Origin: Chalciporus piperatus
Taxonomy: Eukaryota; Basidiomycota; Agaricomycetes; Boletales; Boletaceae
Length of the DNA stretch: 64,000 nucleotides
Assembly (NCBI GenBank): GCA_038093975.1
Contig: JBBPTG010000019.1
Span: 186,001-250,000, forward strand
Direction of reading: 5' to 3'
Shown one piece after another: positions 24,461 through 34,592 of the stretch; positions within the stretch are counted from its first letter, which is position 1, and each line of letters opens with the position of its first letter. The notes under the pieces are model-generated. The model saw nothing but the letters and a program-made list of their open reading frames with translations, searched no databases and was not told the origin of the DNA. The position numbers and the translations under genes were made by a program.

Positions 24461-25162
24461 AGCTTACGGATTGAATTGTGAAGTTAAGGTATGTATGTAC
24501 TGGTCACCTTTTGTACTATCGCGAGCTGTAGGCGGCTGTAGGCTTGTAGTGGATACCATTAGATATCAGATGTATTGGAGATGTAACGTGCATTGAAAAC
24601 TACACCGATGTACTGATGCACAATCCAGAAAAAGCGAAAAAACAAGGATATATCCATGTTGCAATCAATACATCCTGGTAACACCTGGTCCAGGTATCAA
24701 ACCCACCGATTATGGGTATTCCACCAACACCGGTACTAATTGTGCGAGCGATCGCGTTGTCGGTCGCGACCGTTCACCGCACGCGTTTAGGATGGACCGC
24801 GACGACGCTGCCTTCACGGTCAAATACCCACAAACGAACCAAGGCTTCACTGCAACTTGCGAGGCGATTCGAGAGAACCGGATATGTTGTGGAGAAAGCC
24901 AACGACGGACTCAGCAGCGCCCTCAAAGCACCACCGACAACCAATGACTCGACGCCTCTAGCCACAGACGACTAGTACTACCTTGGTTTGCACATCTTAT
25001 CTTTTCCTCGCCCATGTCCGTTCGTCAAAACTCGCCTTGTCCACACGTCGCACGTTCACAATTCACGACCTCTGTTTCTCGCTGTCTCCGCCAGTCCGTC
25101 ATCATGCTCTCGCGAGCCTGTAGCATACGTTGGAGAGGCCAGGACTGCCGTCGACTCGACGT
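24461..25162. other. Intergenic, with a doubtful small ORF
   Basis: Non-repetitive DNA between the kinase gene and retroelement A. A short plus-strand frame starting MDRDDAAFTV near 24,790 has about 50 codons and includes ATCEAIRENRICCG. It lacks supporting features and I do not call it a gene. The interval ends exactly where the element A 5' LTR begins. Confidence 0.45.
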
Positions 25163-25365
25163 TGCAGCAGGACGGCCCGAAGGGCCGCTCCAGCGGCAGC
25201 AGTGCAGTGGAGCAGTAGCGGTGGCAGGAGTCCGAGCGGAAGATGCCGAGACAGTCTATCAGTAGCGTAGTCAGCCGTAGAGACACTTGTTCCTTTCCCA
25301 CATCGTTGAGGCACAACGCCAGGACGTTGAGTCGATCTCCTCCATCTACAGTCCTGGCCGGTCCA
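25163..25365 (+). repeat. Element A 5' LTR
   Basis: 203-bp TG...CA repeat, apparently identical to 31,403-31,605. It contains the compact palindrome GGCCCGAAGGGCC and the first in-frame ATG of the Gag frame (25,243), so Gag translation could start inside the LTR. Confidence 0.93.
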
Positions 25366-27099
25366 TCTGGTGACAAGAGCGTGAATCGCGCTCCCGCACA
25401 ACGTTCAGATAGCTTTCCCTCTTCAGAAAGCTCCCTCTCACTCAGCTCTCCACCCAGCGAGTCAGAACAAGACGAGGACACTTATCAGACACCTCATAAG
25501 CAACCCCCCCCAGAAACTCGCACCATCACCAGACGCCGCTCAAGCAGCACAATAACAGTCATACCTCGCGATCCAACCCTCAGACCAGCGTACTTTACCC
25601 CCTCCACTGGGACTCAGGAAACAGACGGAACATACCCGGCTCCCTCCGTCTCACCTGACAACGAGTCCATAACCCACTACCCTACTATCCACGAAGCACC
25701 TCGACGCCCCGCGAGGCAGCCACCCCCACATTTCGCTCCCCCTGGGTACCCACCCCTCACACTTAATAGACCACTACCCCCCATCACCAAGAACATCATG
25801 TCGGAAAACCCTCCCACCACAGACATGTTCTTCGGAGACGAAGACAACCCGACTATGTGGTTCGCGGAGTTCCAGCGAATGCTACCTCACTCGTGGACAG
25901 AGACGCAACGGGTTGTCCACTTCGAGAACCACCTTGTCCCCAATAGCTTCGCATCGGACTGGTTCGACACCCTCACAACTCGCGAGACAGCCACCCTCGC
26001 AGCTGTCCGTGCGGTGTTCAACGTCAGGTGGCCTCCGCCCGACCGCCCAACATTCTCGCGAGCAGAACAGATTGAACGGATCAAGGAGCAGATCCTCAAA
26101 GAGGACAACATTGGGAAGTGGATCACGCCGTCTGACAAGCGAAAGGCTGATTACGGTCAGAATATTTGGGCCAATGAGGTAGCGAAAGCGGCAACCACCA
26201 TGGGTGACACCGCAGGCTTCCTCATCGACTTCGCCGTCGATAGTATCCCTGACCTCTTAAAGGACCACCTCCAGTGTCGTTACACCACATGGGAAGAGTT
26301 CAAAAGAGACGTGCGAAGCGTCCCGCCGCATAAAATCAAACGGGGCAAGGAGCAACTAGAGAAGGAAAGGGTAAAAGACGCGGAAATAGCACAGCTGCGC
26401 GCCCAGACCAAGGCAACCGCAGCTACGCTGCAAGCCACAATTGCGCAATTTTCCCAACTTCAGATCCGACCCACGCCCCAGGTCGCTCGTCCACCCAACC
26501 CATACCGGCCAGCGCCCCTTCCAACCCAGTTCAGTCCACCCAACTATCCCTCGTCCCCACGCCCTCCCCTCACCAAGGAACTCATACTCGAGAGAGCCAC
26601 GGCAATCCCGCAACGCCCAGCCACAGACGAGGGTAGGAAACAGTACAGAACGGACATCAGCATGTGGCACGCCACCCATGGTCCCGATACCTCCCCATCC
26701 CTCTCCAGACCCTACCCCATAACACCAGGAACCGCACTACCGGGATCAGACGAGTGCTTCGACTGCGGGATGGTCACGAACCCCAAACACATGGGCGGCA
26801 GCGGAGGCTGTAACACGGCGACCCGCATCCCACCACAGGAGACCAGGTGGCGGCAAGCGGTCGCCGGCTCGCTCCGACGACTCAATCAACCCCGATTCCA
26901 ACCTCCCACCCCAGTTCAATACGTATGGCCCACGCACCACGCACCACAGATACAGGCACCAGTCTTCATGGTCGACGCACATGAAAACACGGACGGGCCA
27001 GACGCAGAGTACTGGGGCGAGGACCACGAGGATAATTGGGCCTGGCAGCAGGCGCCGGGAAACGACAACGGGTTGCAGCATCACGCGAGCCAGCGGTAA
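25243..27099 (+). CDS. Element A Gag-like protein
   Basis: Structural polyprotein of element A, expected to form the virus-like particle. The 618-codon frame starts inside the LTR. After a disordered Ser/Pro/Thr-rich N-terminus (residues 1-185) comes a capsid-like helical region with WFAEFQRMLPHSW, YTTWEEFKRDV and similar segments. A coiled-coil-like stretch follows (about 365-405). Near the C-terminus a single Cys/His cluster, CFDCGMVTNPKHMGG...C, looks like a non-canonical zinc knuckle. The C-terminus overlaps Pol by 64 nt, in the frame one base ahead of Pol. The true start could instead be a later ATG outside the LTR, for instance at 25,798. Confidence 0.85.
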   Translation: MPRQSISSVVSRRDTCSFPTSLRHNARTLSRSPPSTVLAGPSGDKSVNRAPAQRSDSFPSSESSLSLSSPPSESEQDEDTYQTPHKQPPPETRTITRRRSSSTITVIPRDPTLRPAYFTPSTGTQETDGTYPAPSVSPDNESITHYPTIHEAPRRPARQPPPHFAPPGYPPLTLNRPLPPITKNIMSENPPTTDMFFGDEDNPTMWFAEFQRMLPHSWTETQRVVHFENHLVPNSFASDWFDTLTTRETATLAAVRAVFNVRWPPPDRPTFSRAEQIERIKEQILKEDNIGKWITPSDKRKADYGQNIWANEVAKAATTMGDTAGFLIDFAVDSIPDLLKDHLQCRYTTWEEFKRDVRSVPPHKIKRGKEQLEKERVKDAEIAQLRAQTKATAATLQATIAQFSQLQIRPTPQVARPPNPYRPAPLPTQFSPPNYPSSPRPPLTKELILERATAIPQRPATDEGRKQYRTDISMWHATHGPDTSPSLSRPYPITPGTALPGSDECFDCGMVTNPKHMGGSGGCNTATRIPPQETRWRQAVAGSLRRLNQPRFQPPTPVQYVWPTHHAPQIQAPVFMVDAHENTDGPDAEYWGEDHEDNWAWQQAPGNDNGLQHHASQR

Positions 27100-30000
27100 C
27101 CCCACCTTGGAGCTCACACTACCTCATCCCATCTACACCAACTAATAGTTCCTGTATGCATGATAGAACACCACATACCGTACATAAAACCCCCATCTCG
27201 TCTCCCCATGTCTCTCCTTCCATCTTACCTACATTACCTACACAAAAAACCCACAACGCCCCCGAGATAGACAGTCAAAAACCCAAACCCGGTGATGTAC
27301 TTATTTCCACCAATCTAGCAGTCACTGATGTCTACCTATTGGACGACTTAGGAAAACCGGTCATTGCGCGAACCAGCAACCCCTTTCTCACCATACCCCG
27401 CCTACACGGCCCCAACGGAGAAAGGGTACGCTTCCTAGCAACCGTAGACGATGGTGCGATGATCAACGCAATCGATACGGCGGCATATCAACGCATTGCC
27501 CGCCGGTTAAACCCGCTAAGTCCATCCTCGCGACAACTACGAATGGCTAATGGATCAGTCGTCGCGTCGACAGGAGTCTGGGCGGGAGTCGTCGAATGGG
27601 GCCCTCTCCAAGTCCACACAACATTCGAAGTATTCCCGAGCGGCGGCTCTTGGCGTATGCTCATCGGCAAACCATTCCTAGAACAAGTCAAAGCGGTCCA
27701 TGAATACGACACAGACTCCATTGCACTCCCAACCAGTACTGGCCCGCACCGGATACATAACGTCACATTCCATCGTCCATTTCCATACCCGTCTCTCCCT
27801 ACTGCCATCACTTTCCCGAGCGTAACATGCTTCCCACCCCCTCCACCTCCTTTATCTCCCTCTCTCCAGACTGACGAACCCACGGGCGTAAACAACGTTG
27901 AACCCGCCCTGCCACCCAAACCTAACCCAGACCACACACGAGGTGATGTAACATTACCGCTCCCATCCATTCCTCGCAGCGACGCGTTCACACGATTGTC
28001 AGAAGAAGGCCCGTTTCACCCTCCGAGGGTAGACGCAATCCTTCACGCAGTCCAGATAGGCGATATACCACCTGACCAACTAATACAAGTACGCAACCTG
28101 CTCAAAGAGTTCGCTGACGTCTTTGCCCTCTCAGTAAAAGAGGTCAAACCGATCTCGTCTATCAAATACCGACTTAACGTACCAGACAATGCATCAAGTT
28201 TCTCGGTCAAGGTCAACCAGCGGCCGCTAACGCAGGCACAGAAGGAGTTCTACTTCCCGAAGTTGGCCGAGTTTGTAGATGCGGGAGTCCTACGACCCAT
28301 ACACGTCAGCAAAGTCAAAGCGGTACATCCCACGGTGCTGGCCCAGAAAGCACACGAAACACCGGGATTAACAATGGACGAGATCCGTCAAGAGGTGAAC
28401 GAACAATGTATCCTACTCGGTGAGCCACCGGACCCGAACATACCCCGCCGCACTAGCAACCACTCCCCACAGATTGCGAACCCAAGCACCATCGAGACGA
28501 AGAAACCGAAATGGCGCATCACCCAGAACTTCAACCAACTCAGTCGCGTATGCGAATCAGCCCAGATGCCACAAGGAGACCTGCGCGCGAAACAACAGAG
28601 ACTGGCAGGCCATCGCCACATCTGCGTTATCGACCTCGCCTCGGGATTCTACGCTCTGGAAGTTGAGGAAAGCAGCCAACCTTACCTGTGCATTTACACT
28701 GAAGGAGTTGGGTACCATGCCTACGCACGCATGCCCATGGGAATCGCGGACGCGCCATCATGGTTCTGCGACATGGCAGGACAGGCCCTACACGACCTCA
28801 CAACCAAGATCCAGTTGGAGACCTTCGTGGATGACAACGCGATCGCGGGAGATGATTTCACAGACGTCCTCCGCCGACTACGCATCTTCTTTGAGAGATG
28901 TCGAGAACGAGACCTCTCCATCTCACCCCAAAAAACTCGCCTGTTCATGCAGGAAACGATATTTGGGGGATCACGCATAGGCAAAGATGGTATCAGACCC
29001 GATGTCGCCAAACTAGAAGCAGTAGCTAAGTGGCCAAACCCCCACAATCTACTTGACCTTATGAGGTTCCTCGGCCTGACGGGCTATTTCCGATCCCTCA
29101 TAAAAGACTATGCACGCATTGCGGCCCCGCTTACTGACCTACAACGTAACCTAGATCTGCCCCAGCCAGACCAGCGCAAAGGGAAGCGAAAATACCGCCA
29201 GTTCCTGCGGGATCGCAACCTCGCGCAATACTGGACGCCCAAGCACAACCGGGCGTTCACCCGGCTAAAGCACATCTTGCTCGAAGAACCGGTACTCCGG
29301 GCACCTAGATTTGACGGTACGCCCTTCATTCTGATCACGGACGCCTCCAAGGATGGATTTGGAGCAATCCTTGCCCAACGGTCCACCACGGAACTCCCTA
29401 ACGGGGAAACGCGAACAGCGGTACACCCCATTGGGTATGCCTCTAAACGCACGTCCACGACAGAGGAACGCTACGCACCATATGTGCTCGAGTTCGCCGC
29501 GCTCAAGTATGGGCTAGACCATTTTAGCGATACCATATGGGGCTTTCCCGTTGAAGTTGAAACAGATTGTAGGGCGATGAAAGATACGCTCTGCAACGAT
29601 GTCCTAAACCTACATCATGCCAGATGGAAGGATGGTATACAAGGTTACCGCCTCGTATCCGTTCGACACCGCTCAGGAGTGTCCAACACAGCTGCCGATG
29701 CACTTAGTCGCATGTACGCTGGCAGGGAGCGACAGGAGGACGACGGTCACACCTGGCTAGTCTCCGAAGACTGGGAAGCGTCAAGAGGCATCGTTAACGA
29801 CCTCTTCGGCGTCTTCACTGACGACGTCGCCTCCTCACTCTGCACCCGCTTCGCTAATGAACCTCTATTCCTAGATGTCACGCAGGCCATCCTGAATCGA
29901 GATGACCATAAACCAGACCGCGAACGCAGTCGTGCGCGACATCGTGCGCAAGGATATTTGATAGAAGACGGCAAACTATGGCGTATTGCAGATGGCAAGT

Positions 30001-31361
30001 CCATTCGTGCCAGACCCCGACTCGAATGCGTGTCCCAAGCGGAAGCAGTAGACCTCGCCATACACGAACACACCACCAACGGACACTGGGGACGCGATCT
30101 GACAAAACTACAGCTAATGGATCGGGTGTACAGCCCACGGCTCGACCAGTCGGTCACAATCGCGCTGCTCCAATGCCCCCAGTGCAAGAACTTCGGCCCA
30201 TCACACCTGCACGCACTAATGTACCCCATCACACACCGCCACCCGTTCGAACTCCTCGTCGCAGACTACCTATCCCTACCCAAGGGCAAAGGCGGATATC
30301 ACTCTGTCCTACTCGTACTCGACACCTATTCCCAATTCGTTTGGGGATTTAAGTTCAAAACGAGCGGCACCGCCAAGACAACGTTAGATGGCCTCAAATC
30401 CATCACCCACACGTTCCGCCCACCGGAAACGTTCATGACGGACGGAGGCTCTCATTTCAATAACGGTGAAGTGCGCGCGTGGTGCGAGGCACGCGGTACC
30501 GAGCATCATGTTGTCGCAGCATACGCGCCCTGGATCAACGGCCTCGTCGAGAACACCAACGGGAAGCTCCTCGGTCGGCTGAAACGCCTATGTAGCCCGG
30601 GCTTGGGGGAAGACAGTTACGAGCAGGTCAGACCGGAGGACATCACCAAGGCCTGGCCAGATCACTTCAACACCGTGATCCGCCAACTCAATGAGCGCAT
30701 TGTACCAGCGTTACAGTTCTCACCCAAAGAGCTCCTCCTCGGTTTCGTCGTTAATACCTCAGCCACCCCACTTCCCTCAGCCTCAGTCGAGCCAACCCAA
30801 CACGACGTAGACGTCCACATGGCGTACGTAGACCAACAGCGTCTAGACGGCACCGCACGCACAGCCCTACACGCCATCAAACGGAAAGCAGCGTTCGATC
30901 GCAAAGTTCTACGAACGAACGCGGGAGAAGTCGTCTTCACACCGCGCCAACTAGTACAGGTATTCGACAATTCCCTGACAACCACACTCTCCACCACTCG
31001 TAAACTCCTACCACAATGGTCAGCCCCACGTCGAATAGTCCAACGCGCGGGGAACTCCTACTCGCTGAGTACGCTGGAAGGATTCCCAGTATCGGGATGG
31101 TTCCACGCTCGACGACTACGAGAATTCATACCCCGAACGGGCACCAACTTAGCCCTGAGCGAGAACCTAGACCGAGGCAACGACCCAGAAGAACAGAACG
31201 AGGGAGAAGCGCATGGGACATCATGGGATGACGAAATCGAGCCCGATGAAGAGGACGAGGACATTGGAGAAGTTGAGGACAGAGAGCTTGGAGATGAAGG
31301 AGTCGAGGGCGATGAGGTCATGGCGGTATGGTGGGCACAGCAGGAAGGGACGGAAGGTTAG
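27036..31361 (+). CDS. Element A Pol polyprotein (PR-RT-RNaseH-INT)
   Basis: Copies the element RNA to DNA and inserts it. The order is Ty3-like: protease region (ATVDDGAMINAIDT), reverse transcriptase with FVDD as the catalytic box and the LTGYFRSLI segment, RNase H beginning FILITDASKDGFG, and integrase. The integrase has an HHCC-type zinc region (HEHTTNGHWG ... CPQCKNFG) and a DDE core (VADYLSLPKG ... MTDGGSHFNN ... NGLVENTNGKLLGR). The frame is open for 1,441 codons, without a chromodomain but with a very acidic tail. The first in-frame ATG lies inside gag, so Pol is probably made by -1 frameshifting rather than from its own start. Confidence 0.92.
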   Translation: MGLAAGAGKRQRVAASREPAVTPPWSSHYLIPSTPTNSSCMHDRTPHTVHKTPISSPHVSPSILPTLPTQKTHNAPEIDSQKPKPGDVLISTNLAVTDVYLLDDLGKPVIARTSNPFLTIPRLHGPNGERVRFLATVDDGAMINAIDTAAYQRIARRLNPLSPSSRQLRMANGSVVASTGVWAGVVEWGPLQVHTTFEVFPSGGSWRMLIGKPFLEQVKAVHEYDTDSIALPTSTGPHRIHNVTFHRPFPYPSLPTAITFPSVTCFPPPPPPLSPSLQTDEPTGVNNVEPALPPKPNPDHTRGDVTLPLPSIPRSDAFTRLSEEGPFHPPRVDAILHAVQIGDIPPDQLIQVRNLLKEFADVFALSVKEVKPISSIKYRLNVPDNASSFSVKVNQRPLTQAQKEFYFPKLAEFVDAGVLRPIHVSKVKAVHPTVLAQKAHETPGLTMDEIRQEVNEQCILLGEPPDPNIPRRTSNHSPQIANPSTIETKKPKWRITQNFNQLSRVCESAQMPQGDLRAKQQRLAGHRHICVIDLASGFYALEVEESSQPYLCIYTEGVGYHAYARMPMGIADAPSWFCDMAGQALHDLTTKIQLETFVDDNAIAGDDFTDVLRRLRIFFERCRERDLSISPQKTRLFMQETIFGGSRIGKDGIRPDVAKLEAVAKWPNPHNLLDLMRFLGLTGYFRSLIKDYARIAAPLTDLQRNLDLPQPDQRKGKRKYRQFLRDRNLAQYWTPKHNRAFTRLKHILLEEPVLRAPRFDGTPFILITDASKDGFGAILAQRSTTELPNGETRTAVHPIGYASKRTSTTEERYAPYVLEFAALKYGLDHFSDTIWGFPVEVETDCRAMKDTLCNDVLNLHHARWKDGIQGYRLVSVRHRSGVSNTAADALSRMYAGRERQEDDGHTWLVSEDWEASRGIVNDLFGVFTDDVASSLCTRFANEPLFLDVTQAILNRDDHKPDRERSRARHRAQGYLIEDGKLWRIADGKSIRARPRLECVSQAEAVDLAIHEHTTNGHWGRDLTKLQLMDRVYSPRLDQSVTIALLQCPQCKNFGPSHLHALMYPITHRHPFELLVADYLSLPKGKGGYHSVLLVLDTYSQFVWGFKFKTSGTAKTTLDGLKSITHTFRPPETFMTDGGSHFNNGEVRAWCEARGTEHHVVAAYAPWINGLVENTNGKLLGRLKRLCSPGLGEDSYEQVRPEDITKAWPDHFNTVIRQLNERIVPALQFSPKELLLGFVVNTSATPLPSASVEPTQHDVDVHMAYVDQQRLDGTARTALHAIKRKAAFDRKVLRTNAGEVVFTPRQLVQVFDNSLTTTLSTTRKLLPQWSAPRRIVQRAGNSYSLSTLEGFPVSGWFHARRLREFIPRTGTNLALSENLDRGNDPEEQNEGEAHGTSWDDEIEPDEEDEDIGEVEDRELGDEGVEGDEVMAVWWAQQEGTEG
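27057..27063 (+). promoter_or_regulatory. Probable -1 ribosomal frameshift site (GGGAAAC)
   Basis: GGGAAAC lies in the 64-nt gag/pol overlap and is read in the gag frame as G GGA AAC. This is the X XXY YYZ phase needed for simultaneous -1 slippage. After slipping, translation continues as GKRQRVA in the pol frame. The gag stop follows at 27,097-27,099. A downstream stem or pseudoknot would be expected, but I cannot fold the region reliably by eye. Confidence 0.7.
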
Positions 31362-31402
31362 GGTGACGAACCCGGAGGTTCGCATTTCGAGGAGGGGGCA
31401 GA

Positions 31403-31605
31403 TGCAGCAGGACGGCCCGAAGGGCCGCTCCAGCGGCAGCAGTGCAGTGGAGCAGTAGCGGTGGCAGGAGTCCGAGCGGAAGATGCCGAGACAGTCTATC
31501 AGTAGCGTAGTCAGCCGTAGAGACACTTGTTCCTTTCCCACATCGTTGAGGCACAACGCCAGGACGTTGAGTCGATCTCCTCCATCTACAGTCCTGGCCG
31601 GTCCA
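31403..31605 (+). repeat. Element A 3' LTR
   Basis: Direct repeat of 25,163-25,365. It ends directly against the reverse-transcriptase sequence of element B. Minus-strand frames crossing it are chimeric and not real. Confidence 0.93.
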
Positions 31606-31606
31606 G

Positions 31607-32589
31607 TACGCGTCTCGGGTAGTATGTTCGTTGAGATATCGATAGTCTTGGCAAGGGCGGAGTTTTCCATCTTTCTTCTTGACGAAGAAGAAGGGGGATG
31701 CCTGGGGGGAATTGGAAGGACGTATCTTTCCCGTACGCAGGTTCTCTTCGAGGAAGTCTTCTGTGGCTTTCTTTTCATCCGGGGATAGCGGATACAGTTT
31801 TCCAATTTTAGGGACGAAGGATTCCTTCAGGTTAATCTCGTGGTCATAAACCCGAGATGGAGGAAGGTGACTAGCGGAGGGTTCATCGAAAACCGAGGTA
31901 TATCTGGTATATTCTTTTGGGAGGATAGGTTTGGGTTTAGCCAGTTCGGCTGCGATTGCGAGTTCAGTAGCTCGGGTAAGGCGAGCGACAACATGATTGG
32001 GGACAAAGCATGAACCGCAACGAATAATGCGGTTTAGGGTATGGTTTTCGTAAGCGCGGTTAAGAAAGGTGGATTCGGTTTCAGAGTCCAGGTAGTCATA
32101 GAGTTGTTGATCGACTTCCGGGGTTACATAAGAGTGTCGAGGAGGAGGGGTAGGTCGAGTGAAGAGTTGGTCGTTGGCTTTACAGGCTGCAGCATGTATG
32201 GTATACAACTTCTTTGACTCGTCGATGGACTCCGACAGCGACAGGGTACGTCGGCGCCAATCGATGGTTGGATTAGCTTTTTCAAGCCATGGGAGTCCTA
32301 GGATGACGTTCTCGTTTCCGCAATTCATGACGTGGAAGATTACTTCTTGTGCGATTCCTTCGATGTCAAGGAAGAGAGTGGTGGTAAAGAGTATCATCCC
32401 GCTTTTGTTTGCGGTCTGGTCGACGTTTCGGACTCGAATAGGGGTTTCAAGTCGAGTAGTGGGGATTCGATTTCTTCGTATAAAGCCCCAGTCGATACAG
32501 GAGATGTCTGCGCCGCTATCAATGAGGGCGTGGGTTTCGACGGCTTTCATCGTGTGCGAGGGAACGATAATCTGTATGGGAATTTGCAT
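31607..32589 (-). pseudogene. Element B protease and N-terminal reverse transcriptase (truncated)
   Basis: The frame contains an aspartic protease site (ALIDSGADISCID), then NVILGLPWLEKANP, then the entry to Ty3-type reverse transcriptase (PSNSPQASPFFFVKKKDGKLR, PCQDYRYLNEHTTRDAY). It runs into the element A LTR right after RDAY, before the palm catalytic motifs, so no functional RT can be made. The residues that should follow resume, after a gap of about 26, at the start of element C. Confidence 0.85.
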
Positions 32590-32663
32590 AGAGCGCTTTC
32601 GCGACTTTACAAGTACAGGTGCACACGTGATTGGGGAAGCTTGCGTCGGCAGAGCTTCCCGGT

Positions 32664-33960
32664 CTAAAAACCCTTTGTGACAAAGGCTATTTTACGAACG
32701 GTGGTTTCATCCTCATCATCTATCTCGATCAGCGAGGGAATTTCTTCCTCAACCTTCTGAACCTTCTTCGGGGTTTTCTGGTTCGAGGAGAACTCTGGGC
32801 AAGCGTTGGACCGATGTCCAGCTTTCCTGCAGCGGAAGCAGAGCCCTTTCTCCTGGCAGCGTTTCCGCTCTTCAGGAGTGAGTTTGGAGATACGGATGAC
32901 GTCGACGTCCATGGCATTGGGGTCCCTGGCAGGGGTAGGGTGGTTGGTGGAGGAGAACAGACGGAATGGCTTGGCAGGGTTGCGATTACGATTCGCGATT
33001 TCATTGGCGTGTTCCCATTGGGTCTGGAACTGGGTAGTGCGTTTGTACCAATCCTCAATCGTGGTAGGGACAGTGTCCATGCTGTTGACTCGTCTCATGA
33101 GGGAGACGGGTATGCCTGCGGAAAAGTATCCAATTAGGACGTTGTTATCGGTGATGCCTGATAAGGCGACTTGATTCTGGAAGCTCGAAATGAATTCTGG
33201 GAGGGAGGGGAAATACTCTCCATTCTTGAGAGGTTTCATTCGTTTGGTGGAGAGCCAGGCTACGGCGTTTCCTACGGTGTCGTGGTGTTTGAATGCGGTT
33301 TCGAAATCAGTGATAAACTGAGCCCAGGTTCCCATTGTGACTGTAGCGCCAGTGATGGCCTTGCGGCGGAAGGTGGCGGCCCAAGTGGCTGCTGATCCTT
33401 TGGACATGTAAGATAGCGCAAAGGCGATCTTCTTGGGGTCGGTGTTGTATACGTCACCATTGACAGTGAGATAGAATTGGATGGAATTCATCCAAGCAGT
33501 GCTCTTTTCAAAGGAGCCATCAAAGGCGTCTGGGGCTCCGATGCGGAGTTCAGTGGGTTTGGAGGACGACATGGGGTTTACAAAGGTAGGGGGTATCTGA
33601 TACGCTCCTGGTGCAAATGCGGGTGCGGGAAGGGAAGGAGTGGGGAAAGCTGGGGTTCGTGGGGGAGCAGGCGACACAGGGAACTGTGGAGCTCTTCGGG
33701 AAATTGGGGTCGGTGACGGTGGTGTTGGTGACCTTGGGATGGTTACAGCTGAGGAAAATTCGTGGGAGAGGTGAAGGGTTTCTTCTTGTTCCTCTTGGGT
33801 GGTGATTGGTTCGTCGTAAAGATCTGCGGTGTCGTAGGGGTTAGAGGGATCTTCCTCTTCAGGTGAGCCCGAGTCAGAAGATTCGGGGTTCTGTGGATTA
33901 GCGGTCTCTCGTGGGGGGCCCCAACGAGAGGTGTCGAGGCGAGGTCGTTGGGAAATGGTG
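32664..33960 (-). CDS. Element B Gag with zinc knuckle
   Basis: Capsid/nucleocapsid protein of element B. A Pro/Ser/acidic N-terminus, readable back to roughly 33,960, precedes a capsid-like domain (PDAFDGSFEKSTAWMNSIQF, WAQFITDFETAFKH, EDWYKRTTQFQTQWE). A CCHC zinc knuckle, CFRCRKAGHRSNAC, follows, then a short tail. The frame is open and ends at 32,664, just upstream of the protease frame. The exact start is uncertain. Confidence 0.82.
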
Positions 33961-33991
33961 GAGGTCTACAGCGAAGGTAGCCTTCAGGGGG

Positions 33992-34002
33992 AACTTAGAC
34001 CT
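33992..34002 (-). promoter_or_regulatory. Element B self-complementary primer-binding site
   Basis: On the minus strand the internal region begins, two bases after the LTR, with AGGTCTAAGTT. This 11-mer is the exact complement of AACTTAGACCT inside the same LTR (34,180-34,190). That LTR 11-mer starts 33 nt downstream of a TATATAAA box (34,216-34,223), where the transcript should begin. It is the layout of Tf1/sushi-type self-priming, not of tRNA priming. Confidence 0.8.
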
Positions 34003-34004
34003 TT

Positions 34005-34473
34005 TGTTACGCTTGTACCGGGTAGGTCAAAGCGTAGACACAAAAGCCTAGTCGAAGACAAGGGTTTCAAGGTAGCCTAACGATGGGATGTCCACGTTAA
34101 GGCCTAGCGTCCGTTCAAGAGTGGGACGGTGACTCTCAGAAGGTTCAAGGAAGCGGGGAATGACCAAGCTAGATTGCGTAGGTCTAAGTTAGGGTTACAG
34201 GAGGAAACTCGAGGGTTTATATAAGTGAAGAAACGAGTTAAGGGCAGGCATAGAACAAGTCAGAATACGTAAGAACAAGTCATGATGAATAGGAATGAGT
34301 CATGCTCGGTAAGTATACAAGTCAGCGATGACGAAGCGTGGAAGGTGAAAGAACATTAAGGAATGTTCGCTGACTAAAGCAAGGTAAGAAATAAGGGGCC
34401 TAGGCAGGACTTGAACCAGCGACTAGGACTTAGTACAAGGTAACAAAGAAGGAAAGAATGAGTAATCGTAACA
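34005..34473 (-). repeat. Element B 5' LTR (469 bp)
   Basis: TGTTACG...CGTAACA repeat in minus orientation. It matches the plus-oriented LTR at 51,606-52,073 closely. It holds a TATATAAA box and the predicted transcript start described for the primer site. Confidence 0.9.
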
Positions 34474-34592
34474 GTGACTAGGTTACTGAAACTACTGAAA
34501 CTACTGAAATTACTTGTTACTGGGCCACTGGACTACTGATTTAACTGATCCAGTCATTCCAGTAACTTCAGACTTTTTGCAGTCTTGCTGAT
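34474..34592 (-). repeat. End of a foldback-like element, cut by the element B LTR
   Basis: These 119 bases are the exact reverse complement of 42,427-42,545, the left end of the 3.3-kb foldback-like element. The fragment begins directly at the LTR of element B and ends inside the gene at 34,593-35,890. Confidence 0.9.

Larger units (their letters stand above)
25163..31605 (+). mobile_element. Element A: apparently intact Ty3-type LTR retrotransposon
   Basis: The element is bounded by 203-bp direct repeats at 25,163-25,365 and 31,403-31,605. They start TGCAGCAGGACGG, end CTGGCCGGTCCA, and look identical throughout. A purine-rich tract (GAGGAGGGGGCAGA) precedes the 3' LTR. A TGG-starting primer site (TGGTGACAAGAGCG) begins three bases after the 5' LTR. 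Gag and Pol frames are open from end to end. Identical LTRs and open frames imply recent insertion. The 5-bp flanks differ (GACGT left, GTACG right), so no target duplication is visible. The right flank is the reverse transcriptase of element B. Confidence 0.93.
31606..34473 (-). mobile_element. Element B: 5' half of a Ty3 chromovirus-like element
   Basis: Minus-strand element with 5' LTR, primer site, Gag and protease, then the first part of reverse transcriptase. It stops abruptly at 31,606, where element A begins. The missing 3' part (rest of RT, RNase H, INT) corresponds to what element C carries at 47,070-52,073, and the LTRs of B and C match closely. The LTR is inserted in a foldback-like repeat end (34,474-34,592). 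Outer flanks of B (GTGAC) and C (ATCTC) differ, so the two halves cannot simply be called one insertion. Confidence 0.85.

Noticed and set aside
25102..25481. Minus-strand ORFs over the element A 5' LTR
   Set aside because: The same sequence recurs at the 3' LTR, and the plus-strand Gag frame explains the open reading.
31318..32589. A single 423-codon minus-strand gene joining protease/RT to a Trp/Arg-rich tail
   Set aside because: The tail after RDAY is the reverse complement of the element A LTR. The frame crosses an element boundary and is chimeric.
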